Source: Seleniivibrio sp.
GTDB lineage: Bacteria; Chrysiogenota; Deferribacteres; Deferribacterales; Geovibrionaceae
Length of the DNA: 38,206 nt
Direction: 5' to 3'
Assembly: GCF_021209385.1 (NCBI RefSeq)
Contig: NZ_JAJOIL010000010.1
Span: forward strand, 1-38,206
Positions 1-7,615 of the stretch are shown here, piece by piece. A program made the position numbers and the translations under genes. Numbering within the stretch: the stretch's first letter is position 1; each line of letters starts with the position of its first letter. The notes under the pieces were generated by a model that saw nothing but the letters and a program-made list of their open reading frames with translations, was not told the origin of the DNA and did not search any database.

Positions 1-16
1 AAGCCTTGCTAAATGT

Positions 17-88
17 CCGTTCCCTACGTCGGCATTACCCGAATCAGGTCTTAGGGGTATATCTCAGCCGCATCGGGCACCCCCACGG
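17..88 (-). promoter_or_regulatory. TPP (THI-box) riboswitch
   Basis: Read on the minus strand this segment carries the THI-box hallmarks in order: GGGGTGCC, then GGCTGAGA, then ACCTGAT, then GGGTAATGCC and finally GACGTAGGGAA. CCGT at the 5' end (88-85) pairs with ACGG at the 3' end (20-17) to close helix P1. The aptamer binds thiamine pyrophosphate and normally switches off thiamine biosynthesis or uptake genes. The regulated gene must lie to the left of the window and cannot be named; thiC is common in this position, but that is only family knowledge. Confidence 0.93.
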
Positions 89-95
89 TTTTAGA

Positions 96-124
96 ACTAT
101 ATTACTTTTTACATACGTTCGCAA
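96..124 (-). promoter_or_regulatory. Promoter for the TPP riboswitch transcript
   Basis: On the minus strand a -35 box TTGCGA (124-119) and a -10 box TATAGT (101-96) are separated by exactly 17 bases. Transcription would start at about 90, just before the aptamer helix P1. This makes the riboswitch transcript independent of the acyP operon that ends at 133. Confidence 0.6.
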
Positions 125-132
125 GAACGATT

Positions 133-405
133 TTATCTTTCTATGACAAACTCCGTATAGCCGGAATCTCCATGAATCTCCTCGGTTTCAATGCGCTCAA
201 CACCTGAAAAGGGCGAACCCTCACGCGCTTCTGAAAGCGCCGCGTCAACAGCCGCTTTCTCACCTGTGATATCAAGCTCGACAGAACCGTCGGGCATGTT
301 CCGCACATAGCCAGTCACGGCAAGGCTTGAAATACGCCTGTGAACAGACGCACGATAGCCCACGCCCTGCACACGTCCGTATACTCTGGCACGGATGCGC
401 ATCAT
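133..405 (-). CDS. acyP: Acylphosphatase
   Basis: A 90-residue protein matching the usual length of acylphosphatases, small enzymes that hydrolyse acyl phosphates in the cytoplasm. The signature GRVQGVGYRASV near residues 10-21 holds the phosphate-binding loop and the catalytic arginine. The catalytic asparagine is in GYVRNMPDGSVEL. The start ATG overlaps the stop of the upstream peptidase gene as ATGATG, so it is probably translationally coupled and the last gene of this minus-strand operon. A second ATG one codon later is an equally possible start. Its physiological substrate cannot be told from the sequence. Confidence 0.93.
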   Translation of the reverse strand: MMRIRARVYGRVQGVGYRASVHRRISSLAVTGYVRNMPDGSVELDITGEKAAVDAALSEAREGSPFSGVERIETEEIHGDSGYTEFVIER

Positions 406-1910
406 TTCATTTTCACCCAGAATTTAGCTGTCTCCTGCCTGTCCTGTGTAACAACAACAGGGTAGAGCATTTTTGCGCTGTCTTCCGCATATTTTTTCAT
501 AAATCTTTTGGGCTGGAGGTTGATAACATATCCTCTGTCGTCGCCGTCGTTCACCATGGTGAAGGAGGGAACGTAGCCTTTAAGGTTTATGGGAAGTCCT
601 GTTACCTCACCGTCGAGAGCGAGGGAAACAAGCTCAAGCTTTGTCCCCACAGAGAGATTAAGCGTTTCGCCGTTTGCAACTTTCAAAGGTTTGCCGTTCA
701 CTTTTACGTTGAAAACATAGCCTGATACCGGTGCCTGAACAGCAGGTTCAGAGGGTTTTACAGGTTCCGCAACGGGTTCCGCTTTCGGCGCTTCCACCAC
801 AGGCTGCACCTTCGGAGCCTTTGCAACAGCAATGCTGATATTTCCTATCTTTATGTTGTCCTTGCGGAACTGGAGAACAGAGTTGTTCTTTATCACAAAT
901 TTTGAGTTAAGGTCGTTCAGTGTGCCGTATCCGAGAAGGTCACCTGAAACTCCCCTTTCATAGTTTGATTCTATATGACGAAGTTCAACAACATCCCCTC
1001 TGGAGACATAAAGGGTCTCACCCTTGTCAACCTTTTTCGGTTCGTCGTTAACTGCGATTATAGCGTAGTCGAATCTGGGTTTTTCAAGGATTATAGAGGG
1101 AACTTCAGGAACGATACCGTATATTTTCATAAATTCGTTAACTGCGTAGTTATGATAAAGCACTTTCATCTCAACACTGGGCAGATTCTTGGAAGATTCT
1201 ATCCCGTATGCGGGTATGCAGTATTGTCTGACAGCATAATATGTGGCAGTTTTGCGCATATCGCTGAACGGAGTTTTCGGATTTGCCGTATCGGTATTAA
1301 AATAGTGAAGGTGGTATCTTTCATCGTCTATTTTGCTGTTAACCGTTTTAAGAACGTCCATGGCATGACTTTTCAGGTCGATGGTCTTTCCGTTCCCGCA
1401 TTTATACACGTCGGCATCGGTGATAACGGACTGACCGAATCTTTTCGGGTTGCGGTTGCTGTCCACATAGTTCGGATTGTGGTAGCCCCAGCCGTCGTGC
1501 AGGTTAAGAAAAACATCTGATTCTTTCATCAGCTTTTTAACGACAGACACAACTTTATCCATTTCAAGCCTTTCCGGTTCATCCAGAAATCTGCGGTTCA
1601 TGTCGCCGTCGGGTCCTCTGTCGTAAAGAATTACCGATTTGAAATTCGCTCTGGGGATAACTATCAGATTTCCTTTTTCAAGACGCAGGTCGGAATAAAG
1701 ATCAGCCGAAAGGAACCCGCCCGGCTCGTCACCCTGAATACCGCCCAGGATAAGCATGGTGGGACCGTCCTGTCTTCCGTATATCTTATACACCTGCAGC
1801 TCGTAGTCGGTGCCTTTAAAATAGTTCTCAACCTTTGTGTAAGGTCTTGTCTGGGCATACGCGGAAACAACCGTCAGAACAAGTATTATCGCCGTAAAAA
1901 GTTTTTTCAT
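402..1910 (-). CDS. Csd4/Pgp1-like M99 family peptidoglycan carboxypeptidase
   Basis: A secreted 502-residue protein with a signal peptide (residues 1-19, cleavage near AYA-Q). The catalytic domain (about 25-265) resembles M14-type zinc carboxypeptidases. The first zinc motif reads GIQGDE, giving Gln59 and Glu62 instead of His-x-x-Glu, with His138 in NLHDGWGY; Glu238 in GIESSKN is the likely catalytic base. A Gln zinc ligand is the mark of Helicobacter Csd4 and Campylobacter Pgp1, which trim muropeptide tripeptides to dipeptides and set helical shape. Two beta-rich domains follow, separated by a Pro/Ala/Val/Glu linker (about residues 365-395). It overlaps the Csd6-like gene upstream by four bases. 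The family call is strong; a role in shape here is inferred. Confidence 0.82.
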   Translation of the reverse strand: MKKLFTAIILVLTVVSAYAQTRPYTKVENYFKGTDYELQVYKIYGRQDGPTMLILGGIQGDEPGGFLSADLYSDLRLEKGNLIVIPRANFKSVILYDRGPDGDMNRRFLDEPERLEMDKVVSVVKKLMKESDVFLNLHDGWGYHNPNYVDSNRNPKRFGQSVITDADVYKCGNGKTIDLKSHAMDVLKTVNSKIDDERYHLHYFNTDTANPKTPFSDMRKTATYYAVRQYCIPAYGIESSKNLPSVEMKVLYHNYAVNEFMKIYGIVPEVPSIILEKPRFDYAIIAVNDEPKKVDKGETLYVSRGDVVELRHIESNYERGVSGDLLGYGTLNDLNSKFVIKNNSVLQFRKDNIKIGNISIAVAKAPKVQPVVEAPKAEPVAEPVKPSEPAVQAPVSGYVFNVKVNGKPLKVANGETLNLSVGTKLELVSLALDGEVTGLPINLKGYVPSFTMVNDGDDRGYVINLQPKRFMKKYAEDSAKMLYPVVVTQDRQETAKFWVKMK

Positions 1911-3430
1911 TTCGCTCTCCAGTTTTCGGAGACTATACGGAGTCCGCTGTCGCCGTTTTCAAGTATAAGTGTTTTGATACCCGTATCGCTGTATTTGTCG
2001 CCAGTGTACTTCTGTACAAATGTAACGACAACAGTGTCCTCTTTACCCATTTCAACTTTGATGTCTTCTATTTCAACAGTTATAGAGGCTATCCTTGCGA
2101 ATTTGCCGCCCTTGTCTTTTTTCCATGCGTCAAAGCCCATACGTCCGCTTTTGAACTTGTCGGAATAGTATGACATATATCCGTCGATATTTCTGCTTTC
2201 CCATGCAGCTTTCCATTCGTGCAGAAGGTTTGCTGTGGTTTCGCGGATATCGGACATATTGTCTTCAAGTATTGTCTCAGGTTCTGTCTGTTCAGTTTCC
2301 GGAGCTTTTGTTTCAGGCTCTGCGGGTTTAGTTTTTTCAGGCTCAACCTGTGCGATTATTTTCTCTGAAACAGGTTTTGCAGGTTCTTTTTTGGGTTCAG
2401 CTTTAGGTTCTGCTTTGGCAACAGCCACAGGAGCAGGTTTCTTAGGCTGTTCTTTCGGTTTTTCCACCAGTTCCGGCAGAACAGGTTTGCTCTCCTGCGC
2501 CTTTGCGGCGAGTTTTACGTTTCCGCCTTTCATCTGTTCAAAGTCTTCCGCAACTATCTTGAGCTGCCCGCCCTCGTTACGGAAATAGAGCGTTTTGCGT
2601 CCGAAGACGGTCATATTCGATGCTGAATAATACTGGTCAAACTGTGCGACCACCTCGTCCTTAGACTCGTGGAAGATGCGGAAGTTATCCGCCGCTATCT
2701 TCCTGTCGGGGTATGCATTCATAAGATATTTTTTATAATTCAGATACGCATTAAGACTTTTGCCGTCTTTGGAACGAAAGCCTTTGCCGTATGAGTTTTT
2801 AAATCTGTCGAAATTATTAGAGCGCCATGCATCTATAAACTCGTTAACAGCTGCCCTTGCAGTGTCGTAAGACTGTCTGTAGGTCTGGGGCGAGCCGAAA
2901 AGGGCGTTTCTGGTGATAATGACAGGAGTTCCGGCAGTGAAATACTGCGAAAGTCCGCGTATGTCAGGGTTATCAAGGGCAACACATCCCTTTGTCGCTG
3001 GATCCTGTCTGTTATCCTCTTTTCCGTGGAGCCATATGCCGCCACCGGTCTTGCCGTTAAGAGTGTCAAGAAGGTTGGGGTAGCTCAGAGGAAAAGCACC
3101 GAATCCGTATATCTTCGCGGTTTCCTTCCCGTACATCTCAATGAGACGCTGACCGGAGATAAAGCTTGTTATTCTGTAAACTCCTTCCGGTGTTTTAAGG
3201 TCGCCCCTTGAGGATTTGTCGCCGTTTCCTTTGCCAACAAGCACGTTAACGGTTCTTATTATAGAAACTCCGTCGCCCGTGACACGCACAACGTGAAGTT
3301 TTCTTTTGTCTTTTTCAACAATAACCGCAATGAAGCTTTCGCCTCTCTGCGCAGCAACGTTAAGGATTGTGTTTGCCGCAAAGGCATATGACACGGTGAG
3401 AAGCAGAAGAATAACCAGAAACTTTTTCAT
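1907..3430 (-). CDS. Csd6/Pgp2-like YkuD-domain protein with two NTF2-like domains
   Basis: The start at 3430 is chosen because it opens a signal peptide (MKKFLVILLLLTVSYAFA) four bases after the upstream stop; an in-frame ATG at 3475 lies inside that gene. Counting from 3430 (507 residues), a YkuD domain at about 30-175 carries the active-site pair in WLHGKEDN (His135) and TKGCVALDN (Cys149). An NTF2-like domain follows at about 185-300. A Lys/Pro/Ala/Glu-rich linker spans about 310-390, and a second NTF2-like domain spans about 395-507. Helicobacter Csd6 and Campylobacter Pgp2 have YkuD plus one NTF2-like domain and act as L,D-carboxypeptidases; the second NTF2 copy is unusual. It could instead be an L,D-transpeptidase. 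The neighbouring Csd4-like gene favours the shape-enzyme reading. Confidence 0.8.
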   Translation of the reverse strand: MKKFLVILLLLTVSYAFAANTILNVAAQRGESFIAVIVEKDKRKLHVVRVTGDGVSIIRTVNVLVGKGNGDKSSRGDLKTPEGVYRITSFISGQRLIEMYGKETAKIYGFGAFPLSYPNLLDTLNGKTGGGIWLHGKEDNRQDPATKGCVALDNPDIRGLSQYFTAGTPVIITRNALFGSPQTYRQSYDTARAAVNEFIDAWRSNNFDRFKNSYGKGFRSKDGKSLNAYLNYKKYLMNAYPDRKIAADNFRIFHESKDEVVAQFDQYYSASNMTVFGRKTLYFRNEGGQLKIVAEDFEQMKGGNVKLAAKAQESKPVLPELVEKPKEQPKKPAPVAVAKAEPKAEPKKEPAKPVSEKIIAQVEPEKTKPAEPETKAPETEQTEPETILEDNMSDIRETTANLLHEWKAAWESRNIDGYMSYYSDKFKSGRMGFDAWKKDKGGKFARIASITVEIEDIKVEMGKEDTVVVTFVQKYTGDKYSDTGIKTLILENGDSGLRIVSENWRAK

Positions 3431-3434
3431 AACC

Positions 3435-4757
3435 CTACCATTCAATATTTTTTCCATAGAGAAAATAACGATCAAGCTTGTTTTTCAACATACCCTGAAC
3501 AGGTTTCGACATTCCGATGGGTATATCATAATAGAAAACAGCCCCGCCATGATAATCAGCAGGCATGTCGATGTCAAACCCTTTCAGGTAACGCAGAGCA
3601 TTATTATAATCGGTTTGCGAGCGAAGTTCTTTCTTTATGCCGTCGGCAAGCTGCCAGAAAGCCTGCGAGGTGAGTTCACCCTCTCTTTTGAACAGCATTA
3701 TGCCGTTGCTTTTAAAATTTATGCTTCTGTCCATGCGGCTTGTAAGGTATTTTGAACCGCCCTTTTCATATACTTCCGCAAATTCGGGAAATTCGTCAAA
3801 GAAGGAGTTTATCTCTTTATCCGGTTTGAAACGTATGAAATTTCCGCCCTCTGAAGGTTCACCCTTTTTGCGGATGGCGGCGATGAAGAATCCGTCGTAT
3901 TCGTCCAGATGAGGCAAAAAACGGATGACCTTTTCATCCAGCAAGCTGTCACCGCTTATACCTTTCGTATACTGACCTTTGTTTATATCTATGAGCTCAC
4001 AATCAAAGGATTCAAGCAGGTGTCTGACCACCTCCTCGTTCTCCTCCAAAGCAAACGTACAGGTGGAATAGACCATCACACCGCCTTCTTTCAGCGAAAC
4101 AAAGGCGGAATCTGCTATCTCCTTCTGAAGTTTTGCCATACGTTCGGTAAGTTCCTGCGTCCACTCAGCATTGACGGTCTTGTTGCGTCCTATCTTGTTC
4201 TCGTTGCTGCATGGGGCATCCAGAAGTATGCCGTCGAAAAAGCCGTCGAATACCTTGTGAAGACTGCGTCCGTCCATACTCACCGTGCGGACGGAATAGC
4301 TTCCGTATTTTTCTATGTTGAATTGCAACGACTTAAGACGTTTCGGCGACGGTTCGTTTGCTATGATCGCGCACCTGTTTTTCAGGATATCGGCTATGGC
4401 ACAGGTTTTACCGCCCGGCGCACTGGAAACGTCCAGAATATAGGGGTAATCAGGCATAAGAGATGTGAGCACCCGTGCGGTAAAAACGGAGGATGGGTTC
4501 ATGATATAAAACCCGCCCGTCTGGAAACCGATGGTCTCCGTAAGCTTTTCCGCGTTCTCCGTCACCTTGTAAACGTAAGGTATCTCTGAAGCCTCCAAGC
4601 CTATGTCAATGTTCTTAAGTTCTTCCAGATAATCGGCTTTTCTTGCGGAAGCAAGCCTTATGTGCCTGCTTTTTTCGCGCAGAAGGGTCTCGAAAAACCT
4701 TTCGGCATCGTCCCCGAAAACAGTGTTGTATTTGGCAATAAAATCCTTATTCAGCAT
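3435..4757 (-). CDS. RsmB/RsmF (NOL1/NOP2/Sun) family RNA m5C methyltransferase
   Basis: A 440-residue SAM-dependent RNA cytosine-C5 methyltransferase. The SAM-binding motif is LDVSSAPGGKT (about 108-118). The two catalytic cysteines are in DAPCS (Cys183) and YSTCTF (Cys233). The C-terminal region (about 300-440) looks like the RsmF-type RNA-binding domain, so the target is likely 16S rRNA, but RsmB and RsmF type cannot be separated with certainty. It is the first gene of the minus-strand operon, divergent from trkA. The DAPCSNEN stretch departs slightly from the commoner DAPCSGxG but keeps the catalytic Cys. Confidence 0.85.
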   Translation of the reverse strand: MLNKDFIAKYNTVFGDDAERFFETLLREKSRHIRLASARKADYLEELKNIDIGLEASEIPYVYKVTENAEKLTETIGFQTGGFYIMNPSSVFTARVLTSLMPDYPYILDVSSAPGGKTCAIADILKNRCAIIANEPSPKRLKSLQFNIEKYGSYSVRTVSMDGRSLHKVFDGFFDGILLDAPCSNENKIGRNKTVNAEWTQELTERMAKLQKEIADSAFVSLKEGGVMVYSTCTFALEENEEVVRHLLESFDCELIDINKGQYTKGISGDSLLDEKVIRFLPHLDEYDGFFIAAIRKKGEPSEGGNFIRFKPDKEINSFFDEFPEFAEVYEKGGSKYLTSRMDRSINFKSNGIMLFKREGELTSQAFWQLADGIKKELRSQTDYNNALRYLKGFDIDMPADYHGGAVFYYDIPIGMSKPVQGMLKNKLDRYFLYGKNIEW

Positions 4758-4764
4758 GGACTAA

Positions 4765-4793
4765 AGGATAAAACAATTATGTTGAGTTTACAA
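4765..4793 (-). promoter_or_regulatory. Candidate promoter of the methyltransferase/Csd operon
   Basis: In the 59-base gap between the divergent genes, the minus strand shows TTGTAA (4793-4788) and TATCCT (4770-4765) with a 17-base spacer. The box match is moderate and the -10 lies only about 8 bases from the ATG, implying a very short leader. Confidence 0.35.
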
Positions 4794-4816
4794 CTGTAAT
4801 ATAGTAGGCTTCTGAT

Positions 4817-6160
4817 ATGAAAATAGTGGTTGCAGGTGCAGGAGAGGTCGGTTTTCACATCGCATCCTCCCTTATCAAAGACGGGAAGGATGTTGTTCTG
4901 GTGGAAAAAAATCCCGCACGGGCAAAGTACGCCTCTTCACACCTCGATTGCCTGGTTGTCACGGGCGAGGCGACAAATCCCGATGTTCTGAAAGAGGCCG
5001 GCATAACCAATGCGGACGCTTTCATCAGCGCAACGGACTATGATGAAGTAAACATGATCACCTGTTTCATAGTGGCAACAGAGTTTGATGTCCCTGTAAA
5101 AATTGCCCGTGTGCGCAATGTCAGCTATTCCAAACGCAGGATGCAGGGAAAGGCTCTCGCCGGAGTTGACTACGTCGTTAACCCTGAAATTGAGGCGGCA
5201 AAAACCATAGTTTCAACCGTTCAGCACGGCGCAACAAGCGATATCTTCCTTTTTGAGGATCTCAACATACAGCTTCGCGATATCATCGTTGACGAGGACG
5301 CTTTCTTCTGCGGAAAAACACTCAAAGATATCAAACGAGATCTTAAAGAAGAATTTCTCATCGCAGGCATAATGCGTGACGACGAAATAGTTATACCCGA
5401 CGGCGATACCGTCATTCTTGATAAGGACCATATTTATCTTGTCGCATCATCCAGAAGCTTCGTGAGGATGCTGAAAAAAGTCGGGATGCACGGCAAAAAA
5501 CTTAAATCCATAGTTATTCTCGGCGGCGGCAACATCGGACACCATGTGGCGGAAATGCTTCTGCAACAGGGCAAAAGCATAAAGATAATCGACAAGGATT
5601 ATGAAATCTGTAAAACGCTTACTGCGGATTTTCCGAACGCTCTGGTACTGAACGCCGATATCTCCGATGAAAGCATTTTTGAGGACGAACAGCTTTTTAA
5701 CAGCGATGCCATCATCTGTACTACCCACAACGAGGAACTGAACATTCTTGCCGCCATATACGGCAAATCAAAAGGCATAAAACGCGCGGTGGCGCTCGTA
5801 AACAAAAGCAATTACATAACCATATCCGATGATCTGGGCATTGACTCCACAGTCAGCCCAAAGGTCAGCTCCGTTAACGCTATCCTGAAATACATCAGGA
5901 AGGGCAACATAAAAAGCGTCATGAAGGTTCTGAACGGCATGGCGGAGGTTGCGGAATTTTTCGTTGCCCACGGTTCTGAGGTGACCGAAAGACCGCTCAA
6001 GGACATCAAACTTCCGAAGGGGAGCCTCGTTGTCGCAGTCGCGAGAAACAACCGGACTTTTATTCCCGACGGGAACTTTGTCATGCAGTCCGGCGACATA
6101 GCGCTGACATTCTCGGCAGGCAACACGGCAGAAACTCTTCAGCCATATTTTTCAGAGTAA
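4817..6160 (+). CDS. trkA: Trk potassium uptake regulatory NAD-binding protein TrkA
   Basis: A 447-residue cytoplasmic gating subunit of the Trk K+ channel. It is made of two tandem RCK (TrkA-N plus TrkA-C) units. The first Rossmann motif is VAGAGEVGFHIA (about residues 4-15). The second is ILGGGNIGHHVA (about 234-245), with the acidic nucleotide-binding residues downstream in each copy. TrkA-type proteins bind NAD(H) and other nucleotides and control the membrane subunit TrkH, which follows after three bases. The ribosome binding site before the ATG is weak. Confidence 0.95.
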   Translation: MKIVVAGAGEVGFHIASSLIKDGKDVVLVEKNPARAKYASSHLDCLVVTGEATNPDVLKEAGITNADAFISATDYDEVNMITCFIVATEFDVPVKIARVRNVSYSKRRMQGKALAGVDYVVNPEIEAAKTIVSTVQHGATSDIFLFEDLNIQLRDIIVDEDAFFCGKTLKDIKRDLKEEFLIAGIMRDDEIVIPDGDTVILDKDHIYLVASSRSFVRMLKKVGMHGKKLKSIVILGGGNIGHHVAEMLLQQGKSIKIIDKDYEICKTLTADFPNALVLNADISDESIFEDEQLFNSDAIICTTHNEELNILAAIYGKSKGIKRAVALVNKSNYITISDDLGIDSTVSPKVSSVNAILKYIRKGNIKSVMKVLNGMAEVAEFFVAHGSEVTERPLKDIKLPKGSLVVAVARNNRTFIPDGNFVMQSGDIALTFSAGNTAETLQPYFSE

Positions 6161-6163
6161 GCC

Positions 6164-7615
6164 ATGCACTATAAGGCTATCATAAAGACCATCGCCATTC
6201 TGCAGGTGATAATTGCCGCCTTTCACCTTTTATGCGGCGGTCTGGCGGTTTGGTTTCACGAATTCAACGCAACACACAGTTTTTTTATTTCCGGCAGCCT
6301 GCTCATCAGCGTGGGAGCGGTGGCACTTTACTTTCTGAAAGATGAAAAACCGAAAAACCTGTCCACAAAGGACGGATTTCTCCTTGTAACGGCGAGCTGG
6401 GTAGCCGCCGTTCTGATAGGTGCTCTGCCATACCACATATCCGGCGTCGTGCCGACCTACGCAGATGCGGTTTTTGAAACAATCTCAGGTTTCTCCACAA
6501 CCGGCGCAACAATAATGACGGATGTTGAAGCTCTGCCGAGATCCATTCTCTTCTGGCGGTCTCTGACACACTGGCTGGGCGGTATGGGTATCGTTGTTCT
6601 TGCCGTTGCGGTTCTTCCCCTTTTAGGGATAGGCGGTATGCAACTCATTCAGGCGGAAGCACCAGGACCGACTGTGGACAAACTGACGCCCAGAATAACA
6701 GAAACAGCAAAATACCTGTGGTTCATCTATCTGTTTTTCACTGCCGCAGAGGCGACCCTTCTGATGCTCGGCGGAATGAGCCTTTTCGATTCGCTCAATC
6801 ACACCTTTGCAACAGTTGCAACGGGCGGATTCGGTACAAAAAATACCAGCGTACAACATTATAACTCTGCGTATATAGACTATGTTATAACGGTTTTCAT
6901 GCTCCTTTCGGGGGTTAATTTCTCGCTTCATTTCCGTTTCATGACGGGAAATCTCAAGCCTCTGTTTTCGGACTCAGAGTTCAAAACATATCTCTCCATA
7001 GTCGCCATATCAACTCTGATAATTACATTCTCTCTCACAGGGACAGTTTATAATGATTTTATGACCAGCTTCCGCTATGCGAGCTTTCAGGTGGCAAGCT
7101 TTATAACCACCACAGGATTTGCAACGGATGATTATGAAAGATGGCCTGCTGTCGCGCAGATAGTTCTTTTCCTGCTGATGTTCGTCGGCGGGTGTTCCGG
7201 CTCCACCGGAGGCGGCATAAAGGTCATCAGGATCATCACACTGCTGAAACAGGGCTTAAACGAAATGAAATACCTTGTGCATCCACGCGCAGTTTTCGCA
7301 CTGCGCATCAACGGGCAGCCTGTTAAAAAGAATATCGTCTACGCTATCAGCGGTTTCTTTTTTTTATACATTACCACGGCTCTGATCGTTACCGTTATAG
7401 TCTCAACCTCCGGTGTGGATATCATCACAGCCTTCACTGCGGCACTGACCACACTGGGAAACATCGGTCCCGGATTCGGACTTATCGGTCCCACTGAAAA
7501 TTTCGCATTCTTTCCAGAATATGTGAAATGGGTGCTGAGTGCAGCCATGCTGATCGGCAGGCTTGAGATCTATACTGTTATCGTTCTCTTCACACCAATG
7601 TTCTGGCGGAAATGA
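6164..7615 (+). CDS. trkH: Trk potassium uptake channel subunit TrkH
   Basis: A 483-residue multipass membrane protein, the ion-conducting subunit of Trk. The four pore-loop selectivity motifs of the SKT family are visible: FSTTGATIM, ATVATGGFGT, ITTTGFATD and TLGNIGPGFG. The length and the C-terminal RLEIYTVIVLF stretch fit TrkH/TrkG. It is directly downstream of its partner trkA and its stop overlaps the ATG of hypF by four bases. It imports K+ driven by membrane potential or the proton gradient. Confidence 0.95.
   Translation: MHYKAIIKTIAILQVIIAAFHLLCGGLAVWFHEFNATHSFFISGSLLISVGAVALYFLKDEKPKNLSTKDGFLLVTASWVAAVLIGALPYHISGVVPTYADAVFETISGFSTTGATIMTDVEALPRSILFWRSLTHWLGGMGIVVLAVAVLPLLGIGGMQLIQAEAPGPTVDKLTPRITETAKYLWFIYLFFTAAEATLLMLGGMSLFDSLNHTFATVATGGFGTKNTSVQHYNSAYIDYVITVFMLLSGVNFSLHFRFMTGNLKPLFSDSEFKTYLSIVAISTLIITFSLTGTVYNDFMTSFRYASFQVASFITTTGFATDDYERWPAVAQIVLFLLMFVGGCSGSTGGGIKVIRIITLLKQGLNEMKYLVHPRAVFALRINGQPVKKNIVYAISGFFFLYITTALIVTVIVSTSGVDIITAFTAALTTLGNIGPGFGLIGPTENFAFFPEYVKWVLSAAMLIGRLEIYTVIVLFTPMFWRK

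Noticed and set aside
3431-3475. Earlier start of the Csd6-like gene
   Set aside because: It would place 15 residues before a clear signal peptide and lie inside the preceding methyltransferase gene.
3909-4589. Long plus-strand open frame (226 codons)
   Set aside because: It lies fully opposite the RsmB/RsmF-like gene, which has clear catalytic motifs; the antisense product matches no family pattern.
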